Below, one piece after another: positions 10,472 through 20,643 of a DNA stretch of 64,000 bases (position 1 is the first letter of the stretch; each line of letters opens with the position of its first letter). A program made the translations under genes and the position numbers. This DNA is from Auricularia sp. M13 (taxonomy: Eukaryota; Basidiomycota; Agaricomycetes; Auriculariales; Auriculariaceae), in NCBI GenBank assembly GCA_037042915.1, contig CM073193.1, positions 9,238,001 to 9,302,000 on the forward strand, given 5' to 3'. The notes beneath the pieces are model-generated. The model did not search any database. It was given only the letters and a program-made list of their open reading frames with translations, and had not been told where the DNA came from.

Positions 10472-12061
10472 ATGTCATTCGACCCGCTAGATCCAAACCG
10501 CTACGCAGGCGGCGCAGAGGCCTCTTCCGTCGTAGCACGCGTCCAGCTCGAGCAGGCCGACGTCGACATTGCAACCAAGCGTAGAGAGTACGCCCGCAAA
10601 TCGCTCGAAGCGGCCGAGCTACGCTTCTCAGAAGCCGAGGTTGCCTACAGGATGTGCAAGGCAGCCAGGGAGCAGGCTATCGAATACGACCGCCAGGCTG
10701 CCCAGCAACTGGAAGTTTCGATTGGCCGACTTGCACTTGCTAAAGCGCCTCTTCATCCAATCAGAAAGGCTCCGCTGGAGGTGCTGGGAATGATCTTCGA
10801 ATGCTGTATCGAGTTGTCTCCTCTATCGGTCTCTGGCGCACTATTGGATAAACGTCCTGATGTTCGCAACCGTCAGTGTCAGCCGTTTCAGCTCGCGGCT
10901 GTCTGTCGCCGTTGGAGGCAAGCATGCCATACGTATGCTCCTATGTGGCGTACACTCGACCTTAGACTGGACGACATTGTCTTTGACGACGTGCAGCTAT
11001 GGTTGCGCTACATCACTACCGTCATCACCCTCTCTGCCGCTGTTCCTATGCACCTTCGCGTTTTCCGCGCGCGTCCTTTCGTTGAGGTGGTCGACGCGGA
11101 ACTTGTCAAGCTGTTGTTGCCTATGATGCACCGATGTTTTCACCTTGTGTTTTGCGCGATGACCGTCCAGGACCCAGCGGACCCCTTATCCTTGCTGCTG
11201 GGTTGTGCGACACCGCTTTTGTGCAGGCTTTACATCCGAGTCGATCACACCACGCAGAACCAAGTCCACGTTTTACCCGACGCGCCGAGTCTCCGCGTCA
11301 TAGACGCCAACTATCCGTTCACCAACATCACCACGACGTTCCCCGGTGCCAAAATTGTGTCATTAGCTGCATCCGTGACGACAACCGACTTGCGCCGCGA
11401 TGACCTTGCCTGTGTCCAAGCTGCTTGCCCCAACCTTGACGATCTCACTCTGGTTTATCCTACCATAGCACAAGCCGTGCGGTTTACCCCGTTCCAGCTC
11501 AGGCTGTCCATTCTCCGCATCAAGTATTCGAAGCCTGCTGCGAATGGGGACTTGCTCGCGCTTGCTAACCAATTCTCGCTCCCCCACATTCGGTCCCTGA
11601 GACTGTTTGGTGACCCCGAGGGGAGCTCTGCCCGAGTCATCTTCCTGGCGACCGTGTCTGCGCAGTGGAAGACACTGAGCAAGCTGACGATTAGCACGAT
11701 ATCCCATTCGGATATTCATGCATTCTGCAATGCACTCGTCGATGCGAAGAACCTAGGAGAATTGGTTCTTAGAAAGATCCATTTTGGGCGATCCAGCCTT
11801 CATCGGTTCTGCGAAGCGCTCGGGCGACCCACGACTGTAGGGGGTACCTGGGGATGTCCCCTGCTCAAGCATCTCGATCTTTTCAATTGCAGCATCTCAG
11901 CGGGTTGCGTGAAGGAAGATATTTTCGAGCTGGTGGAGCGTAGGCTGCGGGCAGCGGGCAGGAACGATGACAAACAGCGTCCGGCGCGGCTGAGCAAGTT
12001 GTATCTTCCCCAAGGAGTCGACGATGATTTTAGTGCTCGCATTAGCCAATTGTTTTCTTGA
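10472..12061 (+). CDS. F-box protein with N-terminal coiled coil, 529 aa
   Basis: Single exon. The frame is open from 10328; I take ATG 10472 (MSFDPLDPNRYAGG) because the upstream residues look non-coding. Residues about 20-85 form a charged Ala/Glu/Arg heptad-like coiled coil; then comes an F-box core, PIRKAPLEVLGMIFECC, with LAAVCRRWRQAC and MWRTLDL after it. This coiled coil plus F-box plus diverged leucine-rich C-terminus is the standard layout of the large F-box family in Agaricomycetes. F-box proteins recruit substrates to Skp1-Cullin ligases. The leucine-rich part (for example LPHIRSLRLFGD, LKHLDLFNCSI) likely binds the substrate, which cannot be predicted. Confidence 0.85.
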   Translation: MSFDPLDPNRYAGGAEASSVVARVQLEQADVDIATKRREYARKSLEAAELRFSEAEVAYRMCKAAREQAIEYDRQAAQQLEVSIGRLALAKAPLHPIRKAPLEVLGMIFECCIELSPLSVSGALLDKRPDVRNRQCQPFQLAAVCRRWRQACHTYAPMWRTLDLRLDDIVFDDVQLWLRYITTVITLSAAVPMHLRVFRARPFVEVVDAELVKLLLPMMHRCFHLVFCAMTVQDPADPLSLLLGCATPLLCRLYIRVDHTTQNQVHVLPDAPSLRVIDANYPFTNITTTFPGAKIVSLAASVTTTDLRRDDLACVQAACPNLDDLTLVYPTIAQAVRFTPFQLRLSILRIKYSKPAANGDLLALANQFSLPHIRSLRLFGDPEGSSARVIFLATVSAQWKTLSKLTISTISHSDIHAFCNALVDAKNLGELVLRKIHFGRSSLHRFCEALGRPTTVGGTWGCPLLKHLDLFNCSISAGCVKEDIFELVERRLRAAGRNDDKQRPARLSKLYLPQGVDDDFSARISQLFS

Positions 12062-12987
12062 ATTGTATTCAGACGGTGCAGTATGCCCGAATCCACAGTT
12101 TGTATTAGACTATGATTCTTCCTCGCTTCTGTCAAAATCAAATGCAATCAACTTGGAGGATAAGCATCATTGTCATGATGGATTCATCTCAGTTGTTACT
12201 TAATTCAGTGGATTACCCCACCACAGATTACGCACATACTTAATATGAACGCTAGCAGGGTGCGCCCACCCAACGACCCCCGCACGGTGCCGGGACTGTG
12301 GCGGGGATTATATGACATCTCTATTTGGTGCGAGACGCGCGCGGAGGTGTCGCGCTCTGGCTTTACGTCCTACCCACCATGCGGGCGCAGACGTGCGCGG
12401 CGGGCCGACCATGATTACTACAACGTCGACCGCACGCTTGCTCAAGCGAAGCTGCGCGCGATACGGATGCACAGAGCTGTGGGATGGAAGTGTTGCAGCA
12501 TATCAGCCCGAACTGCGCGCTGGGACGACTGCACGAAACCTGTTTCGTGTAGGCCGTACTCGTGTGACGGAAAAGGCGTTTTGACGCCTTGGAAGCACGG
12601 CGACGCGCAGTGCGGGCTGATGTGAGGCCATACAGCCGGCCGACAGACGACGGCCCACTGGCAGATACCGTGACGTCGCCCGGGACGGGACTCGGATTCG
12701 TCTAAGTCCGCCTCTTGGCAGATCCGGCTTTCGCCGAAATCTTACCAGCCACCACCAACGGCGTCGAATGCCAATCCACGTACACGACAACCTGTGGCCT
12801 GCTCTGCGACGTCACCCTAGACGCTAGGTGTGCGGGCATCTGCAGCGCAGGCAACATGTTCAAATACTCGCACGCGCAGAGGTCGGGCAAGAGCGCGCTC
12901 GCAGGCCGGTCATTTCGACATGCAGCTAGATTGTGAGTTTTCTTCTTCCTTGGACATCATACACCCCTGTCTCGCACGAAGAATGTC
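12062..12987. other. Intergenic flank of the tandem array
   Basis: No confident gene. The segment about 12715-12945 has a long open frame that resembles the part of the array unit with GCCACCA..AAATCTTCCCAG, so it may be a diverged ancestor of that part of the repeat. Confidence 0.3.
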
Positions 12988-14800
12988 ACTCGCGGTCGAG
13001 CGAAGCGCGGCGCCCACGCCGGACGTTGGCGATCGGGTATACGCGCCAGCTTGATAGCGAGCGCTGGACTATCTCTGCGCATGACGGCAGATGTCATGGC
13101 TGCACGCTGCTGTGCTTGACGAGGGGCCCACGCCAGACGTTGGCGATCGGGTGTACCAACGAGCTCTGCAGCCAGCCGCGCGTCGCTTCAGGCCCCGTCC
13201 TCGCCCCGGCCTCTACGATTTATTGGCTTCAAAGCTGACCACCTTCGCAGTGCCAAAATCTTCCCAGTGCCTCCCGCCACCAAGTTCGGCTCAGACGGAG
13301 ATTGTGAGTATATCATATTGCCATTTCTTTTGCGCGCGAGGGCTGGGGGAACCGTGAGAGGCCCGCTTGCTGCAGAGCGAACCGCGGGGCCCACGCCGGA
13401 CGTCGGCGATCGGGTGTACGCGCCAGCTTTGCGGCGAGTTGGCATCTTCAATCGTCAGGCGGCGGCGGCTAGATATGCGGGGCTTGCTCTCGAGCGAAGC
13501 GCGGCGCCCACGCCGGACGTTGGCGATCGGGTATACGTGCCAGCAGCTTGATAGCGAGCGCTGGACTATCTCTGCGCATGACGGCAGATGTCATGGCTGC
13601 ACGCTGCTGTGCTTGACGAGGGGCCCACGCCGGACGTCGGCGATCGGGTGTACCAACGAGCTCTGCAGCCAGCCGCGCGTCGCTTCAGGCCCCGTCCTCG
13701 CCCCGGCCTCTACGATTTATTGGCTTCAAAGCTGACCACCTTCGCAGTGCCAAAATCTTCCCAGTGCCTCCCGCCACCAAGTTCGGCTCAGACGGAGATT
13801 GTGAGTATATAATATTGCCATTTCTTTTGCCCGCGAGGGCTGGGGGAACCGTGAGAGGCCCGCTTGCTACAGAGCGAACCGCGGGGCCCACGCCGGACGT
13901 CGGCGATCGGGTGTACCAACGAGCTCTGCAGCCAGCCGCGCGTCGCTTCAGGCCCCGTCCTCGCCCCGGCCTCTACGATTTATTGGCTTCAAAGCTGACC
14001 ACCTTCGCAGTGCCAAAATCTTCCCAGTGCCTCCCGCCACCAAGTTCGGCTCAGACGGAGATTGTGAGTATATAATATTGCCATTTCTTTTGCGCGCGAG
14101 GGCTGGGGGAACCGTGAGAGGCCCGCTTGCTGCAGAGCGAACCGCGGGGCCCACGCCGGACGTCGGCGATCGGGTGTACGCGCCAGCTTTGCGGCGAGTT
14201 GGCATCTTCAATCGTCAGGCGGCGGCGGCTAGGATATGCGGGGCTTGCTCTCGAGCGAAGCGCGGCGCCCACGCCGGACGTTGGCGATCGGGTATACGTG
14301 CCAGCAGCTTGATAGCGAGCGCTGGACTATCTCTGCGCATGACGGCAGATGTCATGGCTGCACGCTGCTGTGCTTGACGAGGGGCCCACGCCGGACGTCG
14401 GCGATCGGGTGTACCAACGAGCTCTGCAGCCAGCCGCGCGTCGCTTCAGGCCCCGTCCTCGCCCCGGCCTCTACGATTTATTGGCTTCAAAGCTGACCAC
14501 CTTCGCAGTGCCAAAATCTTCCCAGTGCCTCCCGCCACCAAGTTCGGCTCAGACGGAGATTGTGAGTATATAATATTGCCATTTCTTTTGCGCGCGAGGG
14601 CTGGGGGAACCGTGAGAGGCCCGCTTGCTGCAGAGCGAACCGCGGGGCCCACGCCGGACGTCGGCGATCGGGTGTACGCGCCAGCTTTGCGGCGAGTTGG
14701 CATCTTCAATCGTCAGGCGGCGGCGGCTAGATATGCGGGGCTTGCTCTCGAGCGAAGCGCGGCGCCCACACGAGACGTTGGTGATAGGGCGGACGGCTCA
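12988..14800. repeat. Higher-order tandem repeat array, 498-bp unit
   Basis: The anchor AGAGCGAACCGCGGGG occurs at 13374, 13871, 14134 and 14632, giving spacings of 497, 263 and 498 bp; partial units extend the array on both sides. Each full unit contains three copies of a roughly 32-bp motif whose core is CACGCCGGACGTYGGCGATC. The 263-bp unit lacks 235 bp, which equals the distance between motif 1 and motif 3, so it arose by recombination between them. Long frames here (peptides with PTPDVGDRVY) follow from the repeat. A GTGAGT and a CTTCGCAG flank an exon-like stretch in every unit, so the array could derive from part of a gene. Confidence 0.85.
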
Positions 14801-15625
14801 GCTGTGCAGCAAGTCGAGCGTAGCAACTAGCGCTGCAATTTGCGCGCTCGAGCCCTCCAAAATGCCCCTATGCACAGCGTGCTCATTATCTATGCAGTGT
14901 TCAAGTCTTATCGGCCGCCACACCGCCCAGCTCAACTCAGACGGCAACCGTGAAGACGGCGGCGTCGGCTCTCTCCTTGGCGCACCTCTTCGGCACGCTC
15001 AAGCACCTGCACCTGCTGGAGGTACGTGCATGCTGGCCGAGATCTGGAGACAGCCAAGAAGGGCGAGCCCTCTGACGGCTGCGGACTGGCACCAGTGGCA
15101 AGCATTGATTTGTGCATTTTGCCACATCGCATGTACGTGGTCGCGCGCCGTTCTGCCCGCAATGCCTGACGCAAGAGAAAGGTCTGGGGTGCATATACCC
15201 AGACCTATTCGGATTACTCCTTGCGAGAGCCGCCAGTTCCGATGCTGGAGCCGAATGTTGTCCCGTGGTCCGAGTAAAAACATGTCGCGATATCATCTTG
15301 CGCGTCTCATTGTATGTATCGTCTGCTTGCATCGGAATTATGTCTTTCAGTTACAATATGGTTGGTGGGTATCGACTTCATTCAAATTTCCCCGATGCGA
15401 CCTGCATCGTCGTTGACAGTATTGCATTGATTCTGGCGCGTATTTATGTACTCTGGCCCACAGTACAGCTGATCATGGTTTACAGTGCGGTCGAAGCTTT
15501 TTTCATCAAGAAAGCGCCAATCTATTAGACCGGGAGTACAAGATAAAGCTGACTGCCGGAAAGAGCTGCGCAACGAGCATTTGATCAAGAAACATCTCGG
15601 TTGAAAACCAGAGGGTGAGTAAGCT
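14801..15625. other. Intergenic, possible gene remnant
   Basis: A frame at about 14930-15025 reads LAHLFGTLKHLHLLE before a GTACGT donor, reminiscent of a leucine-rich F-box tail, and 15300-15520 has a hydrophobic plus-strand frame. Neither connects to a complete gene. Confidence 0.25.
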
Positions 15626-16977
15626 TTAGGCCGTGGTCGGTTGAGTGGGGTCTGACTTCAAGCAAGCGTACGCGAAGGCAACAGAGAAGAGGTACGCGAG
15701 GGTGCCCGCGGTGCCAGAGACAGTCTTGACCGCAGACTCGAGGTTGGGGCATTTAACGATGAGGCACGACGCAGTCACGAGGATGACAGGGAATAGGGCA
15801 AATGACAGCACGGTCGCAAGGCAAAACGGTGGGAAGGTGAATTGACCATCGTCGACCGCCTGCCGGAAGACCGCAAACACAGTGCCTATTGCCTACAATC
15901 ACGATGTGAGTGAAATAACACGCGCACGAGCACGCGCAACGCACCTCAAGGTGCCCAAGGCCAGAAGGCAGTGTCACAATGCGATGCCTGTCTGTATGGT
16001 GGACGGCGCTCTGGACGGCGTCACCAACGGTGAGTAAGATCACAATGACAAGAATACTGACTGACATGAGAATTGCCGACAGCAGGCAAAGCGGCGACTT
16101 GATGGCAGTGGATACGATTATCCTCGCCTGTTGCGAGATCGTCGTTGACTCCTTCGAGCGTTCCCAGCGGCGCCGGTTGGCCACTGTCGCCATCGCCATC
16201 GGCCGCGCTCTCTTCGTCCATGGGCAGAGCGACGAAGTTCAGGGCAAGCCCGGCGTTCACACCATGGATACGGTACTGCGCGGGAGCGCGGTCTGCGCGG
16301 TGCTGCGAATTAACGGGGAACTGCTGCGCTGCGCTTGCAGCTAAAGGCGGGTCGTCGCGCTGAGCGTCGGGCGCGTGAAGCGGCGCCGCTGGAGCCTGGT
16401 CTCCACCCTCGAAGTTAGCCGGTGACGATTCGGCGGCGCGCGCTCCATCCTGAGCGACGGGGCGGCTCTGCGGCGCGATGGGTGACGGCGGCGCCATGTG
16501 GACGCTGTGCATGTCTTCGCGTAGAACGTCGGCGGGCGCGCCTACCGCCCCGTCAAAGCCTTGCGTGCCGAGACCATCGAGCCGGCCGACTGCTTGCTGC
16601 GCGTGGGCGTCCTCATCGAGCCCGCCGTTGAGCAGCCACGCGACGTCCGCACAGCGTGGATTTTGGGGCGCAGGCAGAGGCGGATGAGGGTCGCGCAGAG
16701 CGTCGTCCGGCGCGCCTACGCCAGCGTCGAACCCCTGCGCTCCGAACCCATCGAGCAGGCCGACTGCTTGCTGCGCATCGGCCGTCTCATGAAGCCCTGC
16801 TTTGAGCCGCCGCGCGACGTCAGCACGGCGCGAAAATTCGGTCGCGCGCAGAGTCCAGCTGTGCGCCGCTGCGCCCAGTTCCCCATAGACATGCTGTTGC
16901 GTGTGATCGACCGACGACGCGACGTGCGCGTCGTCAGCGCATGTCTTGTTGCTCGTTGTGTCGTTGCTGCTGGACAT
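15626..16977 (-). CDS. Putative membrane protein with two internal 48-residue repeats
   Basis: The 3' half is firm: an exon ending at 15945 and an exon 15892-15626 join in phase across a 52-nt intron (GTGCGT..GTAG). They encode two or three hydrophobic segments, LCLLSAILMSVSILVIVILL and LATVLSFALFPVILVTASCL among them, and a short polar tail. Read alone this part could start at ATG 16199 (173 aa). Upstream, in another frame from ATG 16977 (MSSSNDTTSNKTC), lies a polar region with two imperfect copies of a block holding ADVA..L..GL and AQQAVG.LDG.G.QGFD. A frame-changing intron between about 16280 and 16180 would join them; I could not fix it. Function unknown. Confidence 0.5.
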
Positions 16978-18343
16978 GGGGAGAGCAGCCGGCCGACGCG
17001 CTGTCATGCTTGACAGCGGCCGTTTGCCCGCTCGACTGCCCGCAGCCCGCTCGTCTTCCCGCCGCTCCCTCGTCTGCCCACCGCGCCCGCCGTCCCGCTT
17101 GTTTAGCTTCCCGACGCCGCCCGCCTTCGCGTCGCCCTGCACGCGACGCCCGCGCGCCCGCGCGCCTGCTCGTCTGCCTGCCCGCCACCCCCGCCGTCCC
17201 ATCCCGCCCGCCTGCTGCCCCTGCCCACTCTTCTGCCGGCCGCTCGTCTATCTACCCGTAATCGTATGCCCGCCGCGCCCGCCGTCCGCCTTTTCGTCTT
17301 CCCGCCGCCCGCCTGCCCATCTTCCCGCGTACTCCCGCTCGTTTGCCAGCCTTCTTGCCGTCGCACAGACGACGCACGTAGGCGCAGACGCTCAGAGGCG
17401 TACATCCGGATGCCCTCGCGCCCGTTCGTCCGCCCGCCGCTCGTCTGCCTGCAGTTGCGCGCGCGCGCTCGTCTACCGCGGCGCCGACCCGCGGTGCGTC
17501 TGCACGCCGCGTCCGCCGGCCCTTATGTCTGTCCTCTCGCCATCCCGCTTGTTGTTTTCTCGCCGCCCGCCTGCCCTACTTCCCATGCGCGCGTTCGTAT
17601 GCCGGCCTTCTCGCCGCCGCCCGCGCGTGTAAACGCGCAAAGACTCACATCCGGACGTCTGCGCGCCCGCTCGTCTGCGCGCCGTCTTGTCCCGCTGCTC
17701 TCCCCGCCCGCACGCCCGCAGTCGTCTGCGCGCGCTCGTCTACCCGCCGCGCGCGCGGGCTCGCTCTCGTCTACCCGCCGCGCGCGCGGGCTCGCTCTCG
17801 ACAGCGGCAGGTGCGCCCGCCTGCTGCTGAACTGCTTTTGTTGCTGAAGCAGGTGAGCTTGATGATTTGACGCGCATGCAGAATGTACTGACCTTTTCCC
17901 GCGATCCATAGGTAGCGGCACTCGCAGGCGCGAGTCTGCTGTTCACCGCGAGCGCGTCACGCGGCTCTCGGCGCAGACTCGATTTCGTGCTAATGGTGAG
18001 GTCGAAATTGTCTGCCGTTTTACGGCTTCCGACCGCTGACCGACTCCAGCCCCACCCTGCCGACGACTACGCCCTGACTCCTCTCCGCCGCCGTCTCCGT
18101 CACGCAAGACGTCGTCGCGACCGTCGATCGGTGAGTCTTTCATTTTCCTACGTAGGGCAGTCTCAGCGAGCGTGACGTGCGCGTAGCTCGAGTCCGCCGC
18201 GCTGGACGAGCAGCCGCGCGAAGTGCGATGGCCGGTGCCGGTGAGCGGTCTGCGCAATGAATCCAGAGATGATCAACGGTGGAGGAAGTGTCAAGGATGA
18301 CTACCTTGATTAAAATATGAGCATTACGAAGGAGCTGCATCAG
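16978..18343. repeat. GC-rich minisatellite, right arm of the inverted repeat
   Basis: From about 17040 to 17800 the sequence is the pyrimidine-rich complement of the 9.34-9.84 kb minisatellite (CCCGCTCGTCTGC and CATCCGGACGTCTGCG motifs). A 31-bp unit with CGTCTACCCGCCG and GGGCTCGCTC is repeated exactly twice near 17735-17800. Frames are Arg/Pro/Ala low complexity. 17800-18343 holds nothing recognisable. Confidence 0.7.
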
Positions 18344-18676
18344 TTAAGTACACTGTATCAATGTGTATTCTAGTCGATCGAAATAATCCAAGTCTCGTTC
18401 ATCGTCCGTTAGTGCCAGATTCTGCGAGTCTACGTCGCTGGCGTCGGATAGCTCGTTGTCGTCCTCTTCGGGCTCGTCCAAGTCCATGGCATCATCATCG
18501 CAGTTCAGAATGGCGTCACGCGCAACGGCCGGTGGACGGTGGTGAGCCGCAAAGCCGGTGGCCAGTGGTCTGTGCCGCCGTGCTGGGAGTGTAATAACGA
18601 GACCGATAATAGAGTGGTGAGCAGCAGAACACGAGTACAAGACGGAGAAGCGTTGCTTGTCGGCCTGTGAGTCCAC
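18344..18676 (-). CDS. Possible gene fragment, acidic C-terminus
   Basis: The last 57 codons (stop at 18344) read like real protein: DDDAMDLDEPEEDDNELSD, then SQNLALTDDERDLDYFDR. No start, splice partner or domain was found upstream, so it may be a terminal exon or a relic. Confidence 0.25.
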   Translation of the reverse strand: MDSQADKQRFSVLYSCSAAHHSIIGLVITLPARRHRPLATGFAAHHRPPAVARDAILNCDDDAMDLDEPEEDDNELSDASDVDSQNLALTDDERDLDYFDRLEYTLIQCT

Positions 18677-19769
18677 CCACGAAGACGGTGACGGTGACGG
18701 TGGCGGTAAGGTGCCGGCGCCTGTGCCGACGCCGGTGCCAGTGGCCTGTGCCGGTTGAACGACATTTCGGTTTTCGAGGAGGGAAAGAGCCGGAAATTTG
18801 CCGGCGCGGGAACACGGAGATTACTCCGATTAGAACTAAATAGACTTTTGCAGTGCACGCAGCGTTGGGCATTGTCCGACGCGGACTACTCCAAATTTTC
18901 CGAATCGCAGAAGCTTGAATGTTGCGCCAGATATTCGGATCCGGGCAACCCCAAATGGTCCGGCGTTGCGAGGAGTTCAAATTTTCCGAACCGGAGAAGT
19001 TTGCTTTCTTCCGCATCCGGCAAACTCGGCGTCTTCGGCCATGTAACATTTGCACTGTTGACCCGGTCGGCAATTCCTTTATTGTGGCTTCGACTAAACT
19101 CGATATTTCGGGTGTGTCGCAAGAGTCTAAGCATTCGGTAACGGGAAATGCAGTTTGGTCAACCCATTGCAATATCGGGCCAGCTGCAAGACGGACTACT
19201 TGGTGTTTTCCGACGCTCGCAGATGCTGGAAATGTGCGGACATGTTAAACTAACCTTTTCCGTCTACGCTAATAGTTGGCCTTGTCCTGGCCCCGCAAAA
19301 ATCTCAGACCAAATTTTCCTGACCAGGCAAACTCCGGCCTGCTCCGACGCTTCGGAAAATTCTCGATTCCTAGCAGTGAGTGTGCGTTTCAACGACCAAT
19401 GGTGTGCACGTACGGCCTGAGGAAGAGACGCCCAAGCTTTGCTTGTGCCTTATTGTGAGACTAGCCTAGCCCACGGGGAGTTCGCAAAGGATAACGTTGA
19501 CATCGATCAGAGTATAGTAAGGCTTCCGACGTGGCATGGTTGGCATTTCCGTTGTCACGAAACCGAGAAAGGAAGTCATTGTCTCGTTGAGAAGCAGCGT
19601 CGGACGTGCATTGCGCACTCAACTCTCACGGCCGACACAATGGTCATGTGCGCGGCGGGCGTGGCCGGGCGCCGGAGAAAACCCAAAGCGGAGTTTGGGT
19701 CGCGATAGCCACCCTTGCTTGTCCCCGAACCGTCACCACGCACCACGTCCTCGACCTCGACCTCGACCC
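18677..19769. other. Intergenic, degenerate TTTTCCG-rich sequence
   Basis: From about 18880 to 19400 the motif TTTTCCG recurs with varied flanks. TTTTCCGAATCGCA followed by AAG is found here at about 18896 and again near 44838. No gene seen. Confidence 0.35.
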
Positions 19770-20643
19770 ATGTCCTTTGCCTCGACGCTGATGCCCTCGA
19801 CGCTCGTCTTTCCAAGCATGTTTGCCGTCCCCCTGGACTCACCGACACCGACACCGACGGTCGACGAGCGCGTCGCGGAGGTGATCAAGCACGCCGAGCA
19901 CCTGCTCGCCGCGGGCGAGCTCTTCGTCAAGACCAACCCGCCCTGCGGCCACGGCCCGCGCCAGCCGACGCCGTACGACGCGTGGATCAACGACGTGCTC
20001 GAGACGTCCGCGCTCGCCATCGTCGCCCACTTTGACGCCGAGCCGCGCCTCAGGCTGCGCGTTGCGTTCTGCGACGAGGTGCGTTCTGCCTGGTGACCGG
20101 TGACCGCGGATGGATGGATGGGCGGCTGACGTTGCCGCGCTTTGTGCTCTGTAGGTCCTGGGCTACTTCTACAACGTCGCGCACAAGGCCAGGCGCCGCC
20201 AGCAAGAGCTGCAGCGCAAGGCGTCGCGCGACCCGCGCAAGCGGCTGCCCATGCACAATAACAACAACACCACGACGCCGACGACGACGACGGACGGCGG
20301 CGTCGCGCGCACCACGCGCCGTGCCCCGCCGGCCGCCGCTCACCCTTATCAACGCCCGGTCCGCGCATCCCGCCAGCCCGAGGTCCTGCCCGCGCCCGCG
20401 CCCGTGGTTGAGCCCTCGGCCATCGACGACCTCTGCGCGCTGCTCGGCTCGGCGTCGCTCGGCACAAGCACCTCCGCGGAGGACCCTGCTCCTGCCCCGG
20501 CCCCGCGGCCTGAGAACAGCTCCCGCGAGCACGAGGCGTACCTGCCCATGCACGCGGGCCCCGGGCCCATGCGCTCCAGGCCGTCGCGCGCCGCCTCCAA
20601 CCCGCTCGACCGCGCCGGCCGCAAGACCCGCCTGGCGCTGTGA
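19770..20643 (+). CDS. Unassigned two-exon protein, 265 aa
   Basis: Exons 19770-20078 and 20155-20643; the 76-nt intron has GTGCGT donor, GCTGACG branch point and TGTAG acceptor, and phases agree. Start is the ATG giving MSFASTLMPSTLVFPS. Residues about 30-110 look folded and helical (RVAEVIKHAEHLLAAGELFV, AWINDVLETSALAIVAHFD) and continue through VLGYFYNVAHKARRRQQELQ after the intron. The rest is disordered: Asn/Thr run, Pro/Ala-rich, and a Lys/Arg-rich end. I do not recognise the family. The downstream sequence is a GC-rich repeat, so the gene sits next to unstable DNA. Confidence 0.75.

Noticed and set aside
12933-14830. Series of 74-123 codon frames repeating PTPDVGDRVY
   Set aside because: Products of the 498-bp tandem array; stops and frames recur with the unit and no start or domain is consistent.
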